From CAIMMJ01 sp037131955 (GTDB lineage Bacteria > Bacteroidota > Bacteroidia > UBA4408), in contig JBAXQC010000087.1 in NCBI GenBank assembly GCA_037131955.1, forward strand, positions 1-9,688: a stretch of 9,688 nt of DNA. Direction: 5' to 3'. The notes beneath the pieces were generated by a model. The model did not search any database. It was given only the letters and a program-made list of their open reading frames with translations, and was not told the origin of the DNA. Numbering within the stretch: the first letter of the stretch is position 1; each line of letters opens with the position of its first letter. This document shows positions 1 to 6,781 of the stretch, in pieces. Position numbers and translations under genes: made by a program.

Positions 1-227
1 TATTTTATTTCCTCGTAATCTATGTACTCTCCTTCGTCGTCGCTTTTATTTTTTGCGGAGGATGAATTTTGATTTATTTCGTCCGTGTTGGTAGATCCGT
101 TATTTTTCTTTTGAGTAAAATTATTTTGGGTAAAAAATACATTTCCACTTTTTTTATTTCTGCCAAAGAGTTTAAACAATACAAATATTATAACGGCCGT
201 AAAAAATAATTCTCTTATCAATTGCAT
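1..227 (-). CDS. Small membrane-anchored protein, DUF4834-like (cut by window edge at its 3' end)
   Basis: Translation from the ATG at 227 gives 75 residues before the window ends. The last two bases read TA, so the stop (TAA/TAG) probably falls one base outside and the protein would be essentially complete. Residues about 4-21 form one hydrophobic helix (RELFFTAVIIFVLFKLF), followed by basic GRNKK, then a polar linker rich in Asn, Gln, Ser and Lys, and finally an acidic C-terminus DEGEYIDYEEIK. A single N-terminal helix, a low-complexity linker and a terminal GEY-(I/V)-D-(Y/F)-EEI motif are what I recall of the Bacteroidota DUF4834 family, whose function is unknown. The helix probably places a short tail at the inner membrane. 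It starts 5 bases after the carB stop, so it is probably cotranscribed with carB. No Shine-Dalgarno sequence is visible. The family name is from memory of the motif and is moderately sure; that the ORF is a gene is likely from its placement and composition. Confidence 0.6.
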   Translation of the reverse strand, partial: MQLIRELFFTAVIIFVLFKLFGRNKKSGNVFFTQNNFTQKKNNGSTNTDEINQNSSSAKNKSDDEGEYIDYEEIK

Positions 228-232
228 AATGT

Positions 233-3055
233 TTATTTACTTAAATAAAGATTTCGTTCAGAATATACTTGGTGAAAAAACTCGTCGGTTAAATCGTCAA
301 TAAAATAAATTGCCTCACCAGTTGATTTCATTTCGGGCCCTAATTCTTTATTTATTTCTGGGAACTTTTCGTAACTGAAAACAGGAATTTTTATAGCAAA
401 TCCAAACTCCTTTGGCGCAAACGTAAAGTCTTTTATTTTATGTGTTCCCAACATAATTTTAGTGGCATAATTCACATAAGGTTCGTTGTAGGCTTTTGCA
501 ATAAAGGGAACCGTTCTAGAAGCTCTTGGATTAGCCTCAATAACATACACAATTTCATTTTTTACTGCAAATTGTATGTTTATTAGCCCAACTGTTTTGG
601 TAGCTAAGGCAATAGTTTTTGTATGTTGTTTTATTTGCTCTAATACGTTTTGGCTCAACGAAAAAGTAGGCAATACAGCATAAGAATCGCCCGAATGAAT
701 TCCTGCAGGTTCTATGTGCTCCATGATGCCAATTATTTTTATTTCCTCGCCATCGCACAATGCATCGGCTTCGGCTTCAATTGCTTTTTCTAAAAAATGA
801 TCCAACAGCACTTTGTTTTCGGGAATATCACTTAAAATGTTCACTACATGCTGTTCTAGTTCTTGCTCATTTATAACAATCTTCATTCCTTGTCCACCCA
901 ACACATACGATGGTCTTACCAACAAAGGGAAACCTAAATCTCTAGAGAGTTCCACAGCTTGCTCTGCACTTTCTATTACACCAAATTTTGGATAAGGAAT
1001 GTTGTTATTTTTTAGCAAAGTAGAAAAACTTCCTCTGTCTTCGGCAAGATCTAATGACTCGTAGGAAGTACCAAATATTTTTATTCCGTATCGGTTTAAT
1101 TTTTCTGCCAATTTCAATGCTGTTTGTCCACCCAATTGCACAATTACTCCTTCGGGATTTTCATTGAGAATAATGTCGTAGATATGTTCCCAAAAAACAG
1201 GTTCAAAATACAATCTATCGGCAATGCTAAAATCGGTAGAAACGGTTTCGGGATTGCAGTTTATCATGATGGTTTGATAACCACATTCTTTGGCAGCTAA
1301 TATTCCGTGCACACAGCTATAGTCGAACTCTATCCCCTGCCCTATTCTGTTTGGACCACTGCCCAGCACGATTACTTTTTTATTTTTAGTTGGGATGGCT
1401 TCGTTGTGGTTTCCATATTCAAATGTTGAATAAAAGTAAGGAGTTTGTGCTTCAAATTCTGCAGCGCAAGTATCCACCATTTTGTAAATTCTTTTTATTC
1501 CAAGGTCGTTTCTTTTTTTGTACACTTCACTTTCTAAACATCGCAGCAAATGTGCAATTTGCCTATCAGCATAGCCTTTTTGCTTGGCGGTCATCAAGAG
1601 TTCTTCGGGTAAATTTTCTAAATTAAAACTAGAAATTTCTTTTTCTAAGAGCACTAATTCTTCTATCTGTTCTAAAAACCATTTGTCAATTTTTGTGAGT
1701 TTTTGAATAGTTTTCATGGGGATACCCAATTTAAAAGCATCGTACACATGAAACAACCTGTTCCAGCTTGGGTGTTCTAAGCTGTATAAAATTTCTGATT
1801 GATTTTTTAGTTCTCTGCCGTCAGCCCCTAAACCGTTACGTTTTATTTCTAATGATTGACATGCTTTTTGCAAGGCTTCCTGAAACGTTCTACCAATAGC
1901 CATTACTTCGCCCACACTTTTCATTTGAAGGCCAAGTTTTCTGTCACATCCTTTAAACTTATCAAAATTCCATCGTGGTATTTTTACAATCACGTAATCC
2001 AAAGTAGGTTCAAAAAATGCAGATGTATTTCCGGTGATTGGATTTTTAAGTTCGTCAAGGTGATAACCGATAGCTAATTTAGAAGCGATTCTGGCAATAG
2101 GATAACCAGTGGCTTTGCTTGCTAATGCTGAAGAACGAGAAACTCTTGGATTAATTTCTATGGCAATAATATCTTCGTTTTCATCGGGACTAACAGCAAA
2201 CTGAACGTTGCATCCGCCAGCAAAATTTCCAATGGCTCTCATCATTTTAATAGCCATTGTTCTCATTCTTTGATAAGTGGTATCACTTAAAGTTTGAGCC
2301 GGTGCAACGGTTATAGAATCGCCGGTATGAATTCCCATAGGATCAAAATTTTCTATGGAACAAATAATTGTAACGTTATCGTTGTTGTCTCTTAGCAATT
2401 CTAATTCATATTCTTTCCAACCCAATAATGCTTTGTCTATTAGCACTTCGTGTATTGGCGAGGCATGAAGTCCACGGGTTAATAAATTATCAAAATCCTC
2501 TCGGTGGTGAACAAAGGAAGCTCCGGTACCTGCCAGTGTATAAGATGGTCTGATAACTAATGGAAAACCTAATTTTTGAGCAATTTCTTTTCCTTCTAAA
2601 AATGAATTAGCTGTTGCAGAAGGTGCAACACCAACTCCAATATCAATCATTAGTTGCCTAAATTTTTCTCTGTTTTCGGTAATATCAATGGCATGAATAT
2701 CTACTCCAATCATTTGCACGCCGTGCTTTTTCCAGATACCCATTTCTTCTGCTTTAATGGCAAGATTCAAAGCAGTTTGTCCACCCATGGTAGGAAGCAC
2801 AGCATCTATTTTTCTTTCGTTTAATATTTTAGAAATGGATGCAATGGTTAAAGGCAATAGATAAATGTGATCGGCAGTAACGTTATCGGTCATGATGGTT
2901 GCAGGGTTGGAATTGATAAGTGTTACTTCAATTCCTTCTTCTTTTAATGACCTTGCCGCTTGTGAGCCAGAATAGTCAAATTCGCAAGCTTGGCCAATAA
3001 CGATAGGGCCGCTGCCAATAATTAATACCGATTTTATAGAGGGATTTTTAGGCAT
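233..3055 (-). CDS. carB: Carbamoyl-phosphate synthase large subunit, form lacking the C-terminal allosteric domain
   Basis: CarB makes carbamoyl phosphate from bicarbonate, ammonia (delivered from glutamine by CarA) and two ATP, feeding pyrimidine and arginine synthesis in the cytoplasm. The 940-residue product shows both ATP-grasp halves. The first has GSGPIVIGQACEFDYSG near residue 14, R129, RPSYTLAGTG at 169-178 and EINPR at 300-304. The second has GSGPNRIGQGIEFDYS at 565-580, RPSYVLGGQG at 714-723 and EANPR at 840-844. Positions match E. coli CarB to within one residue. Residues about 400-555 are the oligomerisation region. The protein stops right after LGPEMKSTGEAIYF plus about 25 residues, where E. 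coli CarB (1073 aa) continues with the methylglyoxal-synthase-like domain that binds ornithine and UMP. The start is ATG 3055: the open frame continues upstream to 3232, but that stretch is AT-rich, unlike CarB, and reaches the tRNA terminator. No Shine-Dalgarno sequence is visible. carA is not in the window. Confidence 0.97.
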   Translation of the reverse strand: MPKNPSIKSVLIIGSGPIVIGQACEFDYSGSQAARSLKEEGIEVTLINSNPATIMTDNVTADHIYLLPLTIASISKILNERKIDAVLPTMGGQTALNLAIKAEEMGIWKKHGVQMIGVDIHAIDITENREKFRQLMIDIGVGVAPSATANSFLEGKEIAQKLGFPLVIRPSYTLAGTGASFVHHREDFDNLLTRGLHASPIHEVLIDKALLGWKEYELELLRDNNDNVTIICSIENFDPMGIHTGDSITVAPAQTLSDTTYQRMRTMAIKMMRAIGNFAGGCNVQFAVSPDENEDIIAIEINPRVSRSSALASKATGYPIARIASKLAIGYHLDELKNPITGNTSAFFEPTLDYVIVKIPRWNFDKFKGCDRKLGLQMKSVGEVMAIGRTFQEALQKACQSLEIKRNGLGADGRELKNQSEILYSLEHPSWNRLFHVYDAFKLGIPMKTIQKLTKIDKWFLEQIEELVLLEKEISSFNLENLPEELLMTAKQKGYADRQIAHLLRCLESEVYKKRNDLGIKRIYKMVDTCAAEFEAQTPYFYSTFEYGNHNEAIPTKNKKVIVLGSGPNRIGQGIEFDYSCVHGILAAKECGYQTIMINCNPETVSTDFSIADRLYFEPVFWEHIYDIILNENPEGVIVQLGGQTALKLAEKLNRYGIKIFGTSYESLDLAEDRGSFSTLLKNNNIPYPKFGVIESAEQAVELSRDLGFPLLVRPSYVLGGQGMKIVINEQELEQHVVNILSDIPENKVLLDHFLEKAIEAEADALCDGEEIKIIGIMEHIEPAGIHSGDSYAVLPTFSLSQNVLEQIKQHTKTIALATKTVGLINIQFAVKNEIVYVIEANPRASRTVPFIAKAYNEPYVNYATKIMLGTHKIKDFTFAPKEFGFAIKIPVFSYEKFPEINKELGPEMKSTGEAIYFIDDLTDEFFHQVYSERNLYLSK

Positions 3056-3136
3056 GTGCTTTTTTTGAGCGACGAAGTTAGGGAAATTTAGGATTTTATG
3101 TATAATATAAGAATTGCTTTTAGAGTAATTTTTCAA

Positions 3137-3168
3137 GAAAATTATGCGGTAGAAGTCATAGTTCCAAA
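3137..3168 (-). promoter_or_regulatory. Candidate carB promoter (Bacteroidota type)
   Basis: Reading the minus strand, TTTG at 3168-3165 is followed after 20 bases by TAATTTTC at 3144-3137. This is a 7-of-8 match to the Bacteroidota -7 consensus TAnnTTTG, with an exact -33 TTTG and usual spacing. Transcription would start near 3130, leaving a leader of about 75 bases before the carB ATG. It lies downstream of the tRNA terminator, so carB would have its own promoter. Motif match only. Confidence 0.45.
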
Positions 3169-3214
3169 TATTAAATCCTGAGTTAATTTCTAAAACCTTA
3201 ATGATGAAAATTAT

Positions 3215-3255
3215 AAAAAAAAAGCTTCGCAAAAATTAAATCTTGCGAAGCTTTT
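3215..3255 (-). terminator. Intrinsic terminator of the tRNA-Asn unit
   Basis: The 13-base arms AAAAGCTTCGCAA (3220-3232) and TTGCGAAGCTTTT (3243-3255) are perfectly complementary around a 10-base loop. On the minus strand the second arm runs into a tract of nine T (3223-3215). The hairpin begins two bases after the tRNA discriminator base and sits between the tRNA and carB, so it should end tRNA transcription before carB. The A-tract on the other side could make it partly bidirectional, but no plus-strand gene ends here. Confidence 0.85.
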
Positions 3256-3256
3256 G

Positions 3257-3330
3257 CTCCTCGACCTGGGCTCGAACCAGGGACCCCATGATTAACAGTC
3301 ATGTGCTCTAACCAGCTGAGCTATCAAGGA
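3257..3330 (-). tRNA. tRNA-Asn (anticodon GTT)
   Basis: The minus strand folds into a complete 74-base cloverleaf. The acceptor stem is TCCTTGA/TCGAGGA with one T-G wobble. The D arm is GCTC/GAGC, the anticodon stem CATGA/TCATG, the anticodon loop CTGTTAA and the T arm CCTGG-TTCGAGC-CCAGG. The anticodon GTT at 3296-3294 reads AAC/AAU asparagine codons. The discriminator base is G, as in bacterial tRNA-Asn. The 3' CCA is not encoded (next bases are CAA), so it must be added by the CCA-adding enzyme. No other tRNA is adjacent; it has its own promoter-like element upstream and a terminator immediately downstream. Confidence 0.96.
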
Positions 3331-3359
3331 ATGTTAGCCTTTTGTTTAAAAAAGGTTTG

Positions 3360-3390
3360 CAAATGTAGTACATCAAATCTTATTTTACAA
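3360..3390 (-). promoter_or_regulatory. Promoter of tRNA-Asn (Bacteroidota type)
   Basis: On the minus strand, TTG at 3390-3388 is followed after 20 bases by TACATTTG at 3367-3360, an exact match to the -7 consensus TAnnTTTG. The start point would be about 20 bases before the 5' end of the tRNA, a sensible leader for RNase P processing. Its -33 element touches the -7 element of the divergent kinase promoter. Confidence 0.6.
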
Positions 3391-3398
3391 TATATTTG
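3391..3398 (+). promoter_or_regulatory. Candidate -7 element for the PfkB kinase gene
   Basis: TATATTTG is an exact match to the Bacteroidota -7 consensus TAnnTTTG and lies 14 bases before the kinase ATG, so the leader would be only about 8-10 bases. No TTG sits at the usual 17-23 base distance upstream; the nearest TTTG (3356-3359) is 31 bases away. The promoter may be weak, or the short leader may mark a different true start site. Confidence 0.4.
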
Positions 3399-3412
3399 CA
3401 AAAATTTTTTTT

Positions 3413-4339
3413 ATGAGCTTATTAGTTATTGGTACTGTGGCGTTTGATGCAATTGAAACTCCTTTTGGAAAGACAGATAAAATTATTGGTGGTGCTGCTA
3501 CCTACATTGGTTTATCTGCTTCATATTACACAAAAAACATTAATTTGGTTTCTGTAGTAGGTGCAGATTTTCCTCTGTCTGCTATAGAAATGATGAACAA
3601 AAAAGGTATAAATACCGAAGGTTTAGAAATAAAACCAGATGGCAAAACTTTTTTTTGGAGCGGAAAATATCATATTGATATGAACACCAGAGATACCTTA
3701 GATACTCAACTAAATGTATTGATGGATTTTGATCCGGTTGTGCCTGAAAGTCAAAAAAATTGTGAGTTTTTAATGTTGGGTAATTTAATGCCAACTATTC
3801 AAAGAAAAGTAATTGAGCAAATTCCTGTTCGCCCCAAATTAATTGTGATGGATACCATGAATTTTTGGATGGAAAGCATGATGGATGAACTGCTTAAAAC
3901 AATTGCAATGGTTGATGTTTTAACAATAAACGACGAAGAAGCAAGATTGCTTACTGGCGAATATTCTTTGGTGAAAGCAGCACAAAAAATTCTTACTATG
4001 GGTCCAAAATATTTAATAATTAAAAAAGGCGAACATGGTGCATTGTTGTTCAACAACAAACAAGTATTTTTTGCTCCGGCTTTGCCTTTAGAAGATGTGT
4101 TTGACCCCACTGGTGCCGGAGATACGTTTGCAGGAGGTTTTATTGGCTATATTGTAAAATCTAGAGATGTAAGTTTCGACAATATGAAAAGAGCTATTAT
4201 CTACGGTTCGGCAATGGCATCGTTTTGTGTAGAAAAATTTGGCATTGAAAATCTGTTAGAGTTAAGTGATGAGCAAGTAGAAAATAGGGTTCAAGATTTT
4301 ATTGATCTTGTTCAGTTTGATATTGCCTTAGTAAATTAA
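3413..4339 (+). CDS. PfkB/ribokinase-family kinase, substrate unknown
   Basis: This 308-residue cytoplasmic enzyme should transfer phosphate from ATP to a hydroxyl of a sugar or nucleoside. The N-terminus MSLLVIGTVAFDAIETPFG and the GGAATY motif (26-31) fit the substrate-binding start of PfkB proteins. TINDEEARLLTG (171-182) is the conserved NDEE region. DPTGAGDTFAGG (231-242) is PfkB signature 2, with the anion hole GAGD and catalytic base Asp237. Length is normal for the family. The substrate cannot be read from sequence: similar Bacteroidota proteins are usually labelled just sugar kinase, and adenosine- or ribokinase-like activity are alternatives. It stands alone on the plus strand, divergent from the tRNA and convergent with the polysaccharide cassette, so neighbours give no clue to substrate. 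The start is the ATG after a T-run; no Shine-Dalgarno sequence is visible. Confidence 0.92.
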   Translation: MSLLVIGTVAFDAIETPFGKTDKIIGGAATYIGLSASYYTKNINLVSVVGADFPLSAIEMMNKKGINTEGLEIKPDGKTFFWSGKYHIDMNTRDTLDTQLNVLMDFDPVVPESQKNCEFLMLGNLMPTIQRKVIEQIPVRPKLIVMDTMNFWMESMMDELLKTIAMVDVLTINDEEARLLTGEYSLVKAAQKILTMGPKYLIIKKGEHGALLFNNKQVFFAPALPLEDVFDPTGAGDTFAGGFIGYIVKSRDVSFDNMKRAIIYGSAMASFCVEKFGIENLLELSDEQVENRVQDFIDLVQFDIALVN

Positions 4340-4361
4340 AAAAAGAAAATATTAATAAAAG

Positions 4362-4391
4362 AAAAAACTACTCTAAATGGGTAGTTTTTTT
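4362..4391. terminator. Bidirectional intrinsic terminator between convergent genes
   Basis: The arms AAAAAACTACTC (4362-4373) and GGGTAGTTTTTT (4379-4390) pair over 12 bp with one T-G wobble around the loop TAAAT. Read rightward it has a T-run (to 4391) and would end the kinase transcript 22 bases after its stop. Read leftward it has TTTTTT (4367-4362) and would end the cassette transcript. The last codons and TAG stop of the minus-strand gene lie inside the hairpin. Confidence 0.8.
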
Positions 4392-5810
4392 ATTTTGATA
4401 AATATCTACAGCAGCAATAATTGCAATAAATCCCCAAAAAGGAACACTTGCTTTATCTGTGTCTAAAAAGTTGTTTAATGTGCCATGCACAAAATAAGTG
4501 CACAGTCCCAAAAAAGCTGAACCCACAAATATTTTAAGTGTTTTATCTTCTAGTTGTTTAATTAATTTAATGGATGTTATTGAAGTAATAATAACAATGG
4601 ATAAAAAAGTTAACATCCCCAAAACCCCCGACTCAGATAAAGGGCCAATGTATTCGCTATGGGCATTGCCCTTGTTTCCGGCATTGGTAGAAATTATTGT
4701 TTTTTCGGAAGAAAATTGATAGGGTGCATACTTAAATGCATAGGTACCAGGGCCAAAACCCAAAATAGGTTTTTCCTCAAACATCCTTAAAGCTGATTTC
4801 CAACGATTAATTCTTTCGAGATTAGAGGCATCGGAAGAAATATTTGAAATGGATTTAACGTGTTGTGTTATATCAGAAGAGGAGTCTTGGCGGTTTTTTT
4901 CTAATTTCATTAAAATTTGTTTAGAAAAAATTAAACCCAAAATTGCTATACTTAATGCAACCAAAGAAATTGTTCTGAATTTTATTTTAAAATAAAAAAT
5001 TAAAAAAACTATCAATGCAAAAACCAAACTCAGCCATGCTGCTCTAGTGTATGACAATAAAAGAGCAATTGTAAAAACTATAACTGCACTTACTATCATA
5101 GTTTTAAACATTAGCGATTTACCGGGAATAAATAAAAAACCAATTAATATAGGGAGAAACATTGCCAATACTGCACCGTATATTGTATGGTCGTTGTAGA
5201 ATGGCGACATTACCCAATTTGATGATTCTTGTGTGTAGCCATACAATTTATGGTTGTAGATGGTGTAGGCAATAACAAAAGAAAAACCAAGACAATAGAG
5301 AACAACAAAACGAATAAATCTTTCTGGTTTTTTAAAAATTACCAATCCAAAAAAATAAAATGATGCAATAAACCAAAACCTGGCGATTAGAAATTTAAAG
5401 GAAACCAAAGGCATTGTGGAAGTAAAAGAAGTTACCAACAACCAAAATAAGTTTACTAAAATGGCTATTGTAATGGGGTGGAAGAAGATTCTTTTATCCA
5501 TTTTTTCCTCAGAAAAAAGCCTAAGTACAAATACAAGAAAAACACCAATCATCAATGGTTCTGTGGGTAGGCTAATCCCAAATCCCATTTCTGTATTTCT
5601 AATATTTAATGAAAGCGGAGTGGCAAAAACAATGAGCCAAAGTATTTTGTCTAATGAAAAGAAATAGAACCCAAGAAATAGAATTATGAATGGAACTAAT
5701 ACAAAATAAAAATTTTCAAAAGCAATAAAAGCTGCATTTAGTGCAATAAAACAAAAGACCAATGCATAAAACCAAAATAAACTTTTATTTTCTTTTATTG
5801 ATGTATCCAT
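4368..5810 (-). CDS. O-antigen polymerase/ligase-like polytopic membrane protein (Wzy/WaaL superfamily)
   Basis: The 480-residue protein is almost wholly hydrophobic, with roughly ten to twelve membrane helices. The main gap is about residues 301-395, a large, probably periplasmic loop. Family-type motifs are NDHTIYG (206-212), LSYTRAAWLSL (252-262, R256), INRWKSALRMF (334-344), LGFGPGTY (350-357) and GNAHSEYIGPLSESGVLG (381-398, H384). This layout matches the O-antigen ligase domain family (Wzy_C), which contains both Wzy polymerases joining lipid-linked repeat units and WaaL ligases attaching glycans to lipid A or to proteins. Sequence reading alone cannot separate the two. Position after a flippase and two Wzz-like genes favours a polymerase. 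Its ATG directly follows the TAA of the upstream gene, and its stop lies inside a terminator hairpin, so it is the last gene of the transcript. Confidence 0.88.
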   Translation of the reverse strand: MDTSIKENKSLFWFYALVFCFIALNAAFIAFENFYFVLVPFIILFLGFYFFSLDKILWLIVFATPLSLNIRNTEMGFGISLPTEPLMIGVFLVFVLRLFSEEKMDKRIFFHPITIAILVNLFWLLVTSFTSTMPLVSFKFLIARFWFIASFYFFGLVIFKKPERFIRFVVLYCLGFSFVIAYTIYNHKLYGYTQESSNWVMSPFYNDHTIYGAVLAMFLPILIGFLFIPGKSLMFKTMIVSAVIVFTIALLLSYTRAAWLSLVFALIVFLIFYFKIKFRTISLVALSIAILGLIFSKQILMKLEKNRQDSSSDITQHVKSISNISSDASNLERINRWKSALRMFEEKPILGFGPGTYAFKYAPYQFSSEKTIISTNAGNKGNAHSEYIGPLSESGVLGMLTFLSIVIITSITSIKLIKQLEDKTLKIFVGSAFLGLCTYFVHGTLNNFLDTDKASVPFWGFIAIIAAVDIYQNKKTTHLE

Positions 5811-6776
5811 TTACATTTCTATATATTTTCTCTCATAATTTAATATCAGAAGAAAACCTAAAAATAAAGCAGATAAACCTGAACTTAAAACAATTATCCA
5901 CCTTACAGGATAAGATTTTTTATCGGGTTTAATTGGATCAGAAATTATATTTGAATAGGTAAAATTCCGTTCGTAATCCCTTAGTGATTTTAAATATTCA
6001 GTTTCTAACAATGCATAATATTTTGAAAGAGAGATAGAACGATTGTGCAGAAATTCATATTCACTTCCTCTTAATTTTAGCACATCAAGCATTTTTTTCA
6101 TTTCTTCTAAACCTCTTCCCGATGATGCCAAACTTTTATAATAATTTTTTGACACTTGTTCCAATTGAATGCTATAATCTAAAATGGAATACTCCCTTCT
6201 GAACATATCCAATGCTTTATTTACTGAATCTAATTGAGATTTTACTCTGTACAAACCTATTTTATTCATCTCCACAACTTCTAAAAGTTTTTGAGATTGC
6301 AATCGTTTAATTAAGACATCTGTAAAATAAATTAACTTTTCTACCATTTTTTTTGCAGTTGCTGGATCTTTGTCCATTACTGCAACTGATATGGCCTCAT
6401 ATTCGGTTTTATCAATTGATATTTTTTGGTTGTAGCTTTTATATAGTTTGTCGTTTTTATCTTCTGCACCCTCAATATCATATCTAACATATAAGTTAAA
6501 TTCTTTAATCATACTATCTCTAACGTATCCAGACTTCATCATTTCCATCATTTGTTCTGTCATGGATTCATTGCTGTAGGGTGCAATATTAGAGGGATAA
6601 ACTAAAGCTACAGATTTAAATCTTGGTGTAATGAATAGAGAGGAAGAAAAAATTGCTGCAATTATACAAGAAACAGAAAAAGTCACTAATAATTGATACT
6701 TCCATTTTAGCAGCAGATGTAGTAAATTGATATTTTGCATTTCTTTTTCCATCGTAACGTAATTTACATCATCCAT
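5811..6776 (-). CDS. Wzz-like polysaccharide chain-length protein, shorter copy, no kinase domain
   Basis: The 321-residue protein has the polysaccharide co-polymerase layout. A short cytoplasmic N-terminus precedes one helix at about 28-50. Next come TPRFKSVALVYPS (50-62), a periplasmic helical region of about 230 residues, and a second helix at about 293-313. The C-terminus is only about eight residues, so no BY-kinase Walker motifs or Tyr tail are present. DPIKPDKKSYPVRW (280-293) before the second helix matches the proline-rich segment typical of Wzz. Such proteins form inner-membrane oligomers that set glycan chain length with Wzy. It resembles the gene just upstream in its MDKDP motif (134-138) and KKSYPVRW. 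It starts 5 bases after that gene's stop, and its own end, ATG TAA, abuts the next ATG. Met9 and Met13 are alternative starts; the first ATG fits the 5-base spacing. No Shine-Dalgarno sequence is visible. Confidence 0.85.
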   Translation of the reverse strand: MDDVNYVTMEKEMQNINLLHLLLKWKYQLLVTFSVSCIIAAIFSSSLFITPRFKSVALVYPSNIAPYSNESMTEQMMEMMKSGYVRDSMIKEFNLYVRYDIEGAEDKNDKLYKSYNQKISIDKTEYEAISVAVMDKDPATAKKMVEKLIYFTDVLIKRLQSQKLLEVVEMNKIGLYRVKSQLDSVNKALDMFRREYSILDYSIQLEQVSKNYYKSLASSGRGLEEMKKMLDVLKLRGSEYEFLHNRSISLSKYYALLETEYLKSLRDYERNFTYSNIISDPIKPDKKSYPVRWIIVLSSGLSALFLGFLLILNYERKYIEM

Positions 6777-6781
6777 TATTT

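Noticed and set aside
3056..3232. In-frame 59-codon N-terminal extension of CarB
   Set aside because: It is low-complexity AT-rich sequence unlike CarB, overlaps a promoter-like element and the tRNA terminator, and the ATG at 3055 gives the standard CarB N-terminus.
3257..3330. tRNA-Asn as integration site of a mobile element
   Set aside because: No integrase gene and no repeated tRNA 3' end were seen on either side within the window.
3799..4110. Minus-strand 103-codon open frame inside the kinase gene
   Set aside because: It is a shadow of the well-supported PfkB coding frame, has no recognisable motifs and no promoter or coupling.
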